A stretch of 64,000 bases of DNA, taken from NCBI RefSeq assembly GCF_902506605.1, contig NZ_LR733979.1, positions 2,650,008-2,714,007 on the forward strand. The letters are read 5' to 3'. The position numbers were made by a program, and so were the translations under genes. The stretch comes from Sphingomonas sp. AX6 (lineage in GTDB: Bacteria; Pseudomonadota; Alphaproteobacteria; Sphingomonadales; Sphingomonadaceae). Each line of letters starts with the position of its first letter. Position 1 is the first letter of the stretch. Of the stretch, positions 55,048-63,712 are shown one piece after another. The notes beneath the pieces were generated by a model, which was not told the origin of the DNA, made no database searches, and saw only the letters and a program-made list of their open reading frames with translations.

Positions 55048-56097
55048 ATGGCGGTTGCCAGCTATCTGAACGCGATTGAGACTGCCCTTCCTCCGCACGA
55101 TGTCCACCGGGCTTTCATCGATTGGGCTACCGCGCAACTGACGAACGAGCGCGAACGGGCGATCTTTGCGCGGATGGCCGATCGCGCCGGGATTGCGCAC
55201 CGAATGAGCATCTTGCCCCCTCCGAAGTGCGGCGGGACGCAGACCGATCCGGGTGGATTTTACGGCGACGCCTGGCCCGGAACCGCCGAGCGGATGCGGT
55301 TATATGCCGAGCACGCGCCTCGGCTGGCGGCGGAAGCGGCGGGCAAGCTGGGGCCGCTGGACCGCGTCACGCATCTGGTGCTCGCCAGTTGCACGGGGTT
55401 CGTCGCGCCTGGGATCGACCAGATTCTCGCTCGACAATTGGGCCTGAGCGATACGGTCGAGCGCACGCTGATCGGCTTCATGGGCTGTTACGCGGCGGTT
55501 ACTGCGCTCAAGACCGCGCATCATATCGTCCGCTCCGAACCCGATGCCCGCGTGCTGGTCGTGACGGTCGAGTTGAGCACCTTGCACCTCCAGCAATCGA
55601 GCGACCTTGAATCCCTGCTCGCCATGCTGTTGTTCGCGGACGGTGCCGCAGCGGCGCTAGTGACCAGTGATGCGGCTGGACTAGAAATAGAAGCCCCCTT
55701 CGCGCTAGCCTTGCCCGATAGCGACGCGCTGATCACCTGGAACGTCGGCGACACAGGCTTTGCGATGGGCCTGTCGGGCGAAGTGCCGGGGCGTATTTCG
55801 AGCGCGCTGGCGACCGACGCGTTCCTTGCGCGCATCGGCGATCCGCAAGCGATCGACAGTTGGGCCGTCCATGCCGGGGGACGATCGGTGCTCGACGCGG
55901 TCGAAAACGGGCTGTCGCTGCCCGCTCATGCGCTGGAGGAATCACGCTCGGTGCTGCGCGATCACGGCAATATGAGTTCTTCTACCCTGATGTTCGCGCT
56001 GGAACGAATCCTGGCGGGCAAGCCCGTCGGATCGGGCGTGGCGCTTGCCTTCGGCCCCGGTCTGGCGGTCGAGGGCTTTCGTTACTGCTCGCCATGA
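55048..56097 (+). CDS. Type III polyketide synthase (chalcone-synthase-like)
   Basis: This 349-residue thiolase-fold enzyme has the catalytic triad Cys147 (GFMGCYAAV), His275 (WAVHAGG) and Asn308 (DHGNMSS), as in chalcone and alkylresorcinol synthases. It extends an acyl-CoA with malonyl-CoA and cyclises, giving a pyrone, resorcinol or similar product. The starter unit is unknown. The methyltransferase and FAD-oxidoreductase genes overlap it in order, giving a three-step operon. Confidence 0.93.
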   Translation: MAVASYLNAIETALPPHDVHRAFIDWATAQLTNERERAIFARMADRAGIAHRMSILPPPKCGGTQTDPGGFYGDAWPGTAERMRLYAEHAPRLAAEAAGKLGPLDRVTHLVLASCTGFVAPGIDQILARQLGLSDTVERTLIGFMGCYAAVTALKTAHHIVRSEPDARVLVVTVELSTLHLQQSSDLESLLAMLLFADGAAAALVTSDAAGLEIEAPFALALPDSDALITWNVGDTGFAMGLSGEVPGRISSALATDAFLARIGDPQAIDSWAVHAGGRSVLDAVENGLSLPAHALEESRSVLRDHGNMSSSTLMFALERILAGKPVGSGVALAFGPGLAVEGFRYCSP

Positions 56098-56786
56098 CCC
56101 GCCTGTCGGTCCGCTCGCTCGCCGAGGAGCAGATGGATGCGCCCGACCTGCCGCCTGCGACCTATGACGCGGTGCTGGCCGATCTGGCGCGGGTCAACCG
56201 GTGGACGCTGGCGGCGCGACCGACGATCGGGTTTCTGGACCGGCTGGCAAAACGAGACGACACGCTGCGCATTCTCGACGTCGGTTTTGGACAGGGCGAC
56301 ATGCTCCGGCGGATCGCCCGCTGGGCCGAGCAAAAGAACGTGTCGGTCGATCTGGTCGGGATCGATCTGAACCCCCGTTCCGCGCCCGCCGCACGTGCCG
56401 CCACCGCGGCCGCGATGCGGATCGACTATCGCACCGGCGATTATGCCGATCTCATGGATGAGCATTGGGACGTGATCCTCTCCAGCCTGGTCGCACACCA
56501 TATGAGCCGCTCGCAACTGGTCGCCTTCCTGCGCTTCATGGAAACACACGCGCGGCGCGGCTGGCTGATCAACGACCTTCACCGCCACCGCTTCGCCCAT
56601 GCCGGCTACCCTCTGCTGGCGCGCATCCTGCTGACCCACCGCATCGTCCGCGAAGACGGGACATTGTCGATCGCGCGCGCCTATCGCCCAGACGAATGGG
56701 CACCGCTGCTGGCAGAGGCGGGATTAGCGGAGGCGCAGGTCGTCCGCCGCTTTCCGTTCCGGCTTTGTGTCGAACGATGCCACTGA
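56094..56786 (+). CDS. SAM-dependent methyltransferase
   Basis: This 230-residue class I methyltransferase has motif I LRILDVGFGQGDML (about residues 60-73), GIDLNPRS and a later DVILSSLVAHHMS. The ATG overlaps the type III PKS stop by four bases, so it most likely methylates the PKS product, for example on a phenol oxygen or carbon. Its 3' end overlaps the FAD-oxidoreductase gene by ten bases. Confidence 0.88.
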   Translation: MTRLSVRSLAEEQMDAPDLPPATYDAVLADLARVNRWTLAARPTIGFLDRLAKRDDTLRILDVGFGQGDMLRRIARWAEQKNVSVDLVGIDLNPRSAPAARAATAAAMRIDYRTGDYADLMDEHWDVILSSLVAHHMSRSQLVAFLRFMETHARRGWLINDLHRHRFAHAGYPLLARILLTHRIVREDGTLSIARAYRPDEWAPLLAEAGLAEAQVVRRFPFRLCVERCH

Positions 56787-57883
56787 TTGTGGGCGGCGGC
56801 CCGGCGGGTGCTGCCGCGGCGATCGGACTGGCAAGCGCTGGTCTTTCGCCGACGATATTGGAGCGCAGCAATGGCGAGCAGGACGCGCTGTGTGGCGGGT
56901 TCCTGAGCTGGAATACCGTTCGGCAACTGGCCGATCTGGGCATCGATACAGCGTTGTTGGGCGGTCATCCGGTCGATCGCCTCGCCCTGTTCGCAGGCAA
57001 GCGCACTGCCCGCTTCGCCCTTCCCGCACCGGGTGTCGGGTTGTCGCGCAGGACGCTGGACGCCGCGATGCTGGATGCGGCGCGACAGGCGGGCGCGGAA
57101 ATTCGGTACGGCGTCACCGTGCGCCGGGTCGAACCGGGGACGCTTTATCTCGCCGATGACAGCATATTGCGCGCCAATCGCATCGTCCTGGCGACCGGCA
57201 AACACGACCTGCGTGGTATGGCGCGGCCCGTAGTCTGCGATGACCCAGCGATGGGCCTGCGCTGGCGGTTCCGCGCCAGCCCTGCGCTCGCCGAACGCAT
57301 TGCGGGCGCGATCGAGCTGCACCTGTTCGACCATGGCTATGCAGGGCTGGTGATGCAGGAAGACGGCCACGCCAACCTGTGTCTGGCCATCCGCCATAGC
57401 GCGTTCGTAGCGGCCGGACAGCGGCCGGAGGCAGTGCTGGCGGGATTGATCGACCGCGAACCTGCCCTGCGCCAGCGTCTGGACGAGGAACATCCCGGCC
57501 CCGCACAGGCCATCGCCAACGTCCCCTATGGCTGGCGCGCGACGGCACGCGACGCGCATGGCCTATACCGGGTGGGCGATCAGGCGGGCGTTATCCCTTC
57601 GCTTGCGGGCGAAGGTGTGGGGATCGCGCTGGCGACCGGCACTACGGCGGCGCGGGCAATTCTGGAGGGCGAGGCTCCGTCCGCATTCCAGCACGATCTC
57701 GCGCGCCGCCTGCGCCGTCCGATCGCCACGGCGTCGTTGCTTTGGCACGCCGCAGAACGCCCGATGCTGGCGACAGCAGCCTTGCCAATTATTGCGCACC
57801 TGCCCGGGGTGGTCGAACGCGCGATGCGGATGACCCGGGTGTCCATAACACAGACCTCGACGAACTCGCCCGTCCTCCTATAG
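56777..57883 (+). CDS. FAD-dependent oxidoreductase (geranylgeranyl-reductase-like / monooxygenase)
   Basis: This 368-residue flavoprotein has LIVGGGPAGAAAAIGLASAG (FAD), RRTLDAAMLDAARQAGAEI and the late YRVGDQAGVIPSLAGEGVGIALATG ribityl motif. It resembles the geranylgeranyl-reductase/PHBH superfamily. As the third gene of the PKS-methyltransferase operon it probably hydroxylates or desaturates the methylated polyketide. I chose ATG 56777, ten bases inside the methyltransferase gene. Confidence 0.85.
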   Translation: MPLIVGGGPAGAAAAIGLASAGLSPTILERSNGEQDALCGGFLSWNTVRQLADLGIDTALLGGHPVDRLALFAGKRTARFALPAPGVGLSRRTLDAAMLDAARQAGAEIRYGVTVRRVEPGTLYLADDSILRANRIVLATGKHDLRGMARPVVCDDPAMGLRWRFRASPALAERIAGAIELHLFDHGYAGLVMQEDGHANLCLAIRHSAFVAAGQRPEAVLAGLIDREPALRQRLDEEHPGPAQAIANVPYGWRATARDAHGLYRVGDQAGVIPSLAGEGVGIALATGTTAARAILEGEAPSAFQHDLARRLRRPIATASLLWHAAERPMLATAALPIIAHLPGVVERAMRMTRVSITQTSTNSPVLL

Positions 57884-57907
57884 TCGTTGGTTAACCGGGG
57901 GATGTCG

Positions 57908-58816
57908 ATGAATCTTAAAGTCTGGCCATGCCTGACCGCGATGTGCCTGATCGTCGGCGGATGCAGCGATCGCGGGCAACCGGCACAGGAAGAACTGGCG
58001 ACGATGGACGCGGCCGAACCCGTTGCCGCCAAAGCCGGTGACGACGCGAACGGCCCGGCTCCGGTCGAGGCGGCATTGCCGCGCATCGCTTATATGTATC
58101 GCATGAGGTTCCGCATCCCGACGTCCGCGATCGCGCGGGTCCAGGATACCCATCTCGCGTTATGCGACCGGCTGGGCGCACAGCGCTGCCAGATCGTCGA
58201 GATGCAACGCACGAGCGCCGAAGAAAGCTATTTGGGCGGCTCCCTCAAACTGCGCGTCGCCGCCGATGTCGCGCGACGGTTTCAATCCGATCTCACGCGC
58301 CTTTCCGACGAAGCCGGAGGTCGCGCCATCGACAGCGCGATCGAGGCGGAGGACGTGTCCAAAGCGATGAGCGATACCCAAGCGCGGATCGCCCAACGGA
58401 CGCTGCTGGTCGAACGGCTGACCGGCGTGCTGCGCAGCCGAACCGGCACCGTCGCCGAACTGGTCGAAGCGGAACGCAGCGTCGCCCAGGCACAGGAAGA
58501 ACTCGATCAGGCACGCGGGTGGCTGGCCGAACTTCGCACCCGGGTCGCGACATCGACCTTCGAAATACAATATTCGACTGCCGCCCCCGCATCAGGCCCG
58601 CTGGGCAACAAGATGGCGGACACCCTGGCACAGTCGGGCAGCCTGTTCACGGCGTCATTGCAGGCATTGCTGCTGCTGGTCGTCGCGATCGTGCCGTGGC
58701 TGCTGGTGATTATTCCCGGTATCTTCCTGTTCCGCCGTCTGCGGCGGCGGGGTGTGATCGGGATGAAGGCGGATCGAGAAGAAATGTCGGAAACGCCTCC
58801 TGTACCGAAGGATTAG
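57908..58816 (+). CDS. DUF4349 lipoprotein
   Basis: This 302-residue envelope protein has a lipobox CLIVGGC (cleavage before Cys19) and an Ala/Pro-rich linker. The DUF4349 region includes a coiled-coil section (LVERLTGVLRSRTGTVAELVEAERSVAQAQEELDQA, split into helices), and a transmembrane helix lies near the C-terminus (about 245-275). Function is unknown. A GGGGG ribosome site lies 6 nt before ATG 57908; ATG 57902 and TTG 57887 are alternatives. It lies 25 bp after the FAD-oxidoreductase gene. Confidence 0.85.
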   Translation: MNLKVWPCLTAMCLIVGGCSDRGQPAQEELATMDAAEPVAAKAGDDANGPAPVEAALPRIAYMYRMRFRIPTSAIARVQDTHLALCDRLGAQRCQIVEMQRTSAEESYLGGSLKLRVAADVARRFQSDLTRLSDEAGGRAIDSAIEAEDVSKAMSDTQARIAQRTLLVERLTGVLRSRTGTVAELVEAERSVAQAQEELDQARGWLAELRTRVATSTFEIQYSTAAPASGPLGNKMADTLAQSGSLFTASLQALLLLVVAIVPWLLVIIPGIFLFRRLRRRGVIGMKADREEMSETPPVPKD

Positions 58817-58863
58817 GCCGTCAGACCGCATCTTGCCATGCGCGGTGATAATGCGGGAACAGG

Positions 58864-58896
58864 ACGCGGGCGATTGTCGCACGTCCGCGCCCGCGT
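58864..58896. terminator. GC-rich hairpin between the DUF4349 and hydrolase genes
   Basis: Perfect 9-bp arms (ACGCGGGCG 58864-58872 and CGCCCGCGT 58888-58896) with a 15-nt loop lie just before the hydrolase start. No T-run follows, so it may attenuate or regulate translation rather than end transcription. Confidence 0.35.
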
Positions 58897-58908
58897 TACC
58901 CACGGCTG

Positions 58909-59817
58909 ATGCGTATCCTCCTTGCCGCCCCGGCGCTGGCGCTTGCCGCCTGTACCCCCGCCACCAGCCCGACCCCGCCATCGACCGACACCGCGGCCTT
59001 GATGACCTGGGGCGACCTGACCGCGCGTGTTCGACCGAAGACCGATGCGACCATCGCCTACGGCGCAGACGCGGTTCAGAAAGTCGATGTCTGGCTCCCC
59101 AGCACGCCCGGTCCGCATAAGACCGTGCTGATGGTGCATGGCGGCTGCTGGACCACAGGCATCGCCGATCGCACGCTGATGGACTGGGCGGCGGCGGATT
59201 TGCGCGATGCGGGCTATGCGGTTTGGAATATCGATTATCGCGGGATCGATGTCGGCGGCGGCTATCCCGGCACGTTTGCCGATGCAGGCGCGGCGGCGGA
59301 TGCGTTGCGGGTCCATGCGGAGCGGTTTGGGCTCGACACGCGCAAGATCGTGGCGGTCGGGCATTCGGCGGGCGGGCATCTCGCCTTATGGCTGGCGGCG
59401 CGACCGAAATTGCCCCCAGACAGCCGCTTGCGAACCGCCGATCCGCTGCCCATCGCGCATGTCGTCAGTCTCGGCGGGCTGCCCGATCTCGAACGCACCG
59501 CGGATACGCCGGACAATGGCTGCGGGGTGAAAGTCGTTGCCGATCTTGTCGCGGGCGCGAACCCGGTGGACCGATATCGCGACACCTCGGTCGCGCGATT
59601 GTTGCCGATCGGGGTGCCGCAGGATCATGTCGCGGGATTGCAGGACCGCATCATCCCGCTCGACCTCAAGACCGACTTCGTCGCCAAGGCGAAAGCGGCG
59701 GGCGATCAGGCGACTCTCCACCGTATCGACCGGACCGGCCATGTCGAACTGGTATCGCCGGGCACCGCCGCGTGGGACAAGACACGCGAGCTGATCGCGA
59801 AGGCGTTCGCGGAATGA
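58909..59817 (+). CDS. Alpha/beta hydrolase lipoprotein, putative kynurenine formamidase
   Basis: This 302-residue protein has a lipobox ALALAAC near residue 15, a BD-FAE-like alpha/beta hydrolase fold with oxyanion HGGCW, a nucleophile elbow GHSAGGHLA, a catalytic Asp region (LQDRIIPLD) and RTGHVELVSP with the late His. The next gene is kynureninase and overlaps its stop by four bases. That pairing suggests it cleaves N-formylkynurenine, as esterase-type kynurenine formamidases do, but a lipoprotein form would act in the envelope, which is odd for that pathway. Confidence 0.8.
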   Translation: MRILLAAPALALAACTPATSPTPPSTDTAALMTWGDLTARVRPKTDATIAYGADAVQKVDVWLPSTPGPHKTVLMVHGGCWTTGIADRTLMDWAAADLRDAGYAVWNIDYRGIDVGGGYPGTFADAGAAADALRVHAERFGLDTRKIVAVGHSAGGHLALWLAARPKLPPDSRLRTADPLPIAHVVSLGGLPDLERTADTPDNGCGVKVVADLVAGANPVDRYRDTSVARLLPIGVPQDHVAGLQDRIIPLDLKTDFVAKAKAAGDQATLHRIDRTGHVELVSPGTAAWDKTRELIAKAFAE

Positions 59818-60992
59818 TGACACTCGACGAAGCCCGCGCATTGGACGCCGCCGATCCGTTCGCCATGCATCGTGCTCGGTTCGCGATTCCCGACGGCGTG
59901 ATCTATCTCGACGGCAATTCGCTTGGCGCGCTGCCTCGCGCGACCATCGACACGGCCCGCGACACGGTGGCGCACCAATGGGGCGATCGCCTGATCCGTA
60001 GCTGGGGCGAAGGCTGGATGGACGCGCCTGCCCGCATCGGTGCCAAGATCGCGGCCCTGATCGGCGCCAAGTCGAACGAGGTGATCGTTGCCGATTCGAC
60101 CTCCACCAATTTGTTCAAGCTGATCGTCGCCGGGCTGCGCCACGATCCCACGCGGACGGTGGTGGTCAGCGAAGCGGGCAATTTCCCGACCGATCTTCAC
60201 ATCGCCGAGGGTGCGGTCGCATGCGTGCCCGGCACGACGCTCAACGCCGTTCCCCGCGACCAACTCGCCGACGCGATCGACGATAGAACGGCGCTCGTCC
60301 TGCTCACCCATGTTCATTACAAGACCGCCGAGCGCTTCGACATGGCCGCATGGACCGCCCGGGCGCATGATGCAGGCGCTTTGATTTGCTGGGACCTGTC
60401 GCATTCGGCGGGCGCAGTACCCGTCGATCTAGGCGACGCGGACTGCGCGGTCGGTTGCGGATACAAGTTCCTGAACGGCGGCCCCGGCGCGCCCGCCTAT
60501 CTGATGGTGGCAGAGCGGCATCAGGCGGACTGGGCCAACCCTATCAGCGGCTGGATGGGCCACGCCGCCCCCTTCGCCTTCACCGATCCCTACGAACCCG
60601 GTCACGGCATGGAACGCTGGCGCTCGGGCACGCCGGCTATGCTGGCGATGAACGCGCTCGAGTCCGGCATCGACGAGATGGCCGGCATCGACATGACCGC
60701 ATTGTTTGCGAAGAGCGCGGCACTGTTCGACAGTCTCGCCGCGCAAGGCGACGCCATCGGCCTCGAATGCGTATCGCCGCGCGAGCCCGCGAGCCGCGGT
60801 AGCCATATCGGTTTTCGCCATCCCCGCGCCCGCGAGATCGTCGACGCCCTGATCGAACGCGGCGTCATCGGCGATTTCCGAGATCCCGACATCATGCGCT
60901 TCGGCCTGACCCCGCTCTACCTCAGCCATGAGGACATCGTGCGCGCCGGGGAGATCATCGCGCAAACCGTCGCCGATTTCCCGCGCGATTGA
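59814..60992 (+). CDS. kynU: Kynureninase
   Basis: This 392-residue PLP enzyme splits kynurenine to anthranilate and alanine in tryptophan breakdown. It has IYLDGNSLGALPR, the PLP-binding TSTNLFKLI and ICWDLSHSAGAVPVDL, and the Schiff-base Lys218 in GYKFLNGGPG. Later come WRSGTPAMLAM and GVIGDFRDPDIMRFGLTPLY. The ATG overlaps the hydrolase stop by four bases; a second Met follows at once. Confidence 0.95.
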   Translation: MMTLDEARALDAADPFAMHRARFAIPDGVIYLDGNSLGALPRATIDTARDTVAHQWGDRLIRSWGEGWMDAPARIGAKIAALIGAKSNEVIVADSTSTNLFKLIVAGLRHDPTRTVVVSEAGNFPTDLHIAEGAVACVPGTTLNAVPRDQLADAIDDRTALVLLTHVHYKTAERFDMAAWTARAHDAGALICWDLSHSAGAVPVDLGDADCAVGCGYKFLNGGPGAPAYLMVAERHQADWANPISGWMGHAAPFAFTDPYEPGHGMERWRSGTPAMLAMNALESGIDEMAGIDMTALFAKSAALFDSLAAQGDAIGLECVSPREPASRGSHIGFRHPRAREIVDALIERGVIGDFRDPDIMRFGLTPLYLSHEDIVRAGEIIAQTVADFPRD

Positions 60993-61092
60993 TTGCGCGC
61001 CCAACCCCGTTTCGATATAGGCGCTGGCATCATTCGCCCCGGCTGCCCCCGCGCCGCCGGGGCAATCGCTTTTGACGAAGGGGCCGCACCCG

Positions 61093-61872
61093 ATGGCACG
61101 TCGCCGCCAGATCTACGAAGGCAAGGCCAAGATCCTGTACGAGGGTCCGGAACCCGGCACGCTGATCCAGTATTTCAAGGACGACGCAACCGCCTTCAAC
61201 GCCCAGAAAAAGGGCACGATCAACGGCAAGGGCGTGCTGAACAACCGGATTTCCGAGCATATCTTCACCCTGCTCGGCCATATCGGCATCCCCACCCACT
61301 TCATCCGCCGCCTCAACATGCGCGAGCAGTTGATCCGCCAGGTCGAGATCGTGCCGATCGAGGTCGTTGTGCGCAACGTCGTCGCCGGTTCGCTGTCAAA
61401 GCGGTTGGGAATCGAGGAAGGCCAGCAGCTTCCCCGCACGATCGTCGAATATTATTACAAGGATGATGCGCTGGGCGACCCGATGGTCACCGACGAGCAT
61501 ATATTGGCGTTCGGCTGGGCGCAGCAGGAAGAACTGCACGACATGGCCGACATGGCGATCCGCGTGAATGATTTCATGTGCGGGCTATTCGCTGGGATCG
61601 GCATCCGCCTCGTGGATTTCAAGCTCGAATTCGGGCGCATCTATGACAATGAATTCAGCCGCATCATCCTGGCCGACGAGATCAGCCCCGATGGCTGCCG
61701 CTTGTGGGACATGGCGAGCGGCGAAAAGCTGGACAAGGATCGATTTCGCCGCGATCTGGGCGGCGAAGTCGAGGCCTATCAGGAAGTCGCCCGGCGGCTG
61801 GGATTGCTGCCGGAGGGTGGCGAGACGGCGGTGCTGGATCTCGAAACGCATCGGAAGAAGCGGGGGAAGTAA
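61093..61872 (+). CDS. purC: SAICAR synthase (phosphoribosylaminoimidazole-succinocarboxamide synthase)
   Basis: This 259-residue ATP-grasp-type enzyme joins CAIR and aspartate in purine synthesis. Its motifs are [64 protein letters not shown] and [15 protein letters not shown] chose ATG 61093, where the family begins; a TTG or similar start 21 nt upstream is less likely. It is 100 bp after kynU, in the same direction. Confidence 0.97.
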   Translation: MARRRQIYEGKAKILYEGPEPGTLIQYFKDDATAFNAQKKGTINGKGVLNNRISEHIFTLLGHIGIPTHFIRRLNMREQLIRQVEIVPIEVVVRNVVAGSLSKRLGIEEGQQLPRTIVEYYYKDDALGDPMVTDEHILAFGWAQQEELHDMADMAIRVNDFMCGLFAGIGIRLVDFKLEFGRIYDNEFSRIILADEISPDGCRLWDMASGEKLDKDRFRRDLGGEVEAYQEVARRLGLLPEGGETAVLDLETHRKKRGK

Positions 61873-62087
61873 GGGGCGCTTTGCCTCTCCCCAAACCGTT
61901 GGTGTCGAGTAGGGTTCGAGCGAAGTCGAAAACCCGTATCGAGACAGGGTCGCGATTAGCTCTCTTCCCTCCCTCGATACGCTTTCTCGACAAGCCCGAA
62001 GGCTACTCGGGACAAACGGATTGGGTTGAGGGTTTGGGACTGGATTGCCGGTAGGCTCTCGCCAAGCGCCGCGCTATCCCTTCATGC
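61873..62087. other. Intergenic region between purC and the FAD oxidoreductase
   Basis: About 215 bp dominated by a repeat-like region (61,905-62,010). I see no gene and no clear terminator for purC. Confidence 0.45.
61905..62010. repeat. REP/MITE-like repeat, related to the parC-side palindrome
   Basis: The exact 15-bp core TTCGAGCGAAGTCGA recurs at 61915-61929. A separate inverted repeat, CGTATCGAG (61935-61943) with CTCGATACG (61973-61981), and a CCCGA/TCGGG pair near 61,995-62,011 make a folded structure. It is a divergent member of the same family. Confidence 0.65.
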
Positions 62088-63701
62088 ATGATCTATGACG
62101 CGATCGTCATCGGCGGCGGGCATAACGGCCTGGTGTGCGCCTTCTACCTTGCCAAAGCGGGGCTAAAGACCTGCGTCCTCGAAGCGCGTTCCATCGTCGG
62201 TGGTGCCGCGGTCACCGAGGAATTCGCTCCCGGTTTCCGCAACTCGACCGCCAGCTACACGGTCAGCCTGCTCCAGCCCAAAGTCATCGCGGACATGGCC
62301 CTGCACGACCACGGCCTGCGCATGGTTCACCGCCCCGCCGCCAATTTCATGCCGCTGCCCGATGGCCGCCACTTGATCGCGCATAACGACACCGCTCAGA
62401 CCCAGGCTGAATTCGCGAAATTCTCAAGAAAAGACGCCGAACGCCTGCCCGCTTATGGCGACGCGCTGGAAAAAATCGCCGATGTGTTGCGCACCTTTGC
62501 CTTGAAGGCACCGCCCCAGCCGGGCGGCGGCATCCCATCCATGATCGCCGCACTGGGCCAAGGACGCACCGCCGCGAACCTCTCGCGCGAAGCCCAGCGC
62601 GACCTGATCGAATTATTCACAAAAAGCGCCGCCGAGTTCCTCGACGGCTGGTTCGAAAGCGACCCCGTCCGCGCGCTGTTCGGGTTCGACGCGGTGGTCG
62701 GCAACCATGCCAGCCCCTACACGCCGGGTTCGGCCTATGTCCTGCTCCACCACATCTTCGGCGAGGTGAACGGGCGGCGCGGCGCATGGGGCCATGCGAT
62801 CGGCGGCATGGGCGCGATTACCCAAGCGATGGCGCGCGCCTGCGAAGGCGCGAGCGTTACGATCCGCACCGAAAGCCCGGTCGCGCGCATATTGACCGAC
62901 CAGGGCCGCGCATCGGCAGTTGAACTCGAAAGCGGAGAGACGATCGCGGCGAAGATCGTCGCCGCCAATCTCGGGCCAACGCCGCTGTTCCAGAAGCTCT
63001 GTGACCCAGCGGACCTGCCCGCCGATTTCCGCGCCCGCATCGCGCGCTACAAGACCGGATCTGGCACCTTCCGAATGAACGTCGCGCTCAGCGAACTGCC
63101 GCGCTTCACCGCCTTGCCCGAGCCGGGCGCGCATATGAGCGCGGGCATCATCATGGCCCCAAGCCTCGACTATATGGATCGCGCGTTCGATGATTCGAAG
63201 ACGCTCGGCTGGTCGCGCCAACCCATCGTCGAAATGCTGATCCCCTCCACGCTCGACGACAGCCTCGCCCCACCCGGCGCACACGTCGCCAGCCTGTTTT
63301 GCCAGCAGTTCGCTCCCGTCCTGCCGGGTGGCCGAAGCTGGGACGACGCGCGCGAAGCCGCCGCCGATACCGTGATTGCCACGGTCGAGACCTATGCCCC
63401 CGGTTTCAAGGCAAGCATCGTCGCGCGCCAGATTCACTCGCCGCTCGACCTCGAACGTAAATTCGGCCTTGCGGGCGGCGACATCTTCCATGGTCGGATG
63501 AGTCTCGACCAACTATGGGCCGCGCGGCCCGTGCTCGGCCATGGCGATTATCGCAGCCCCATCCCCGGCCTCTACATGTGCGGATCGGGCACGCATCCTG
63601 GCGGCGGCGTCACCGGCGCACCGGGGCATAATGCTGCGCACGCGATCCTGCGCGACCGATCGATGCTCGGGCGACTTGTCGGCAAGCGCCGCCACGCCTA
63701 A
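62088..63701 (+). CDS. Phytoene-desaturase-like FAD/NAD(P) oxidoreductase
   Basis: This 537-residue flavoprotein has AIVIGGGHNGLVCAFYLAKAG (FAD) and EARSIVGGAAVTEEF, and ends with GLYMCGSGTHPGGGVTGAPGHNAA, the carotenoid-desaturase/PYROXD2 family signature. It probably oxidises or isomerises a hydrophobic substrate such as a carotenoid or retinoid. No other carotenoid gene is in the window, so the substrate is undetermined. It lies 11 bp before cysS. Confidence 0.85.
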   Translation: MIYDAIVIGGGHNGLVCAFYLAKAGLKTCVLEARSIVGGAAVTEEFAPGFRNSTASYTVSLLQPKVIADMALHDHGLRMVHRPAANFMPLPDGRHLIAHNDTAQTQAEFAKFSRKDAERLPAYGDALEKIADVLRTFALKAPPQPGGGIPSMIAALGQGRTAANLSREAQRDLIELFTKSAAEFLDGWFESDPVRALFGFDAVVGNHASPYTPGSAYVLLHHIFGEVNGRRGAWGHAIGGMGAITQAMARACEGASVTIRTESPVARILTDQGRASAVELESGETIAAKIVAANLGPTPLFQKLCDPADLPADFRARIARYKTGSGTFRMNVALSELPRFTALPEPGAHMSAGIIMAPSLDYMDRAFDDSKTLGWSRQPIVEMLIPSTLDDSLAPPGAHVASLFCQQFAPVLPGGRSWDDAREAAADTVIATVETYAPGFKASIVARQIHSPLDLERKFGLAGGDIFHGRMSLDQLWAARPVLGHGDYRSPIPGLYMCGSGTHPGGGVTGAPGHNAAHAILRDRSMLGRLVGKRRHA

Positions 63702-63712
63702 TCGCCAAGCCC

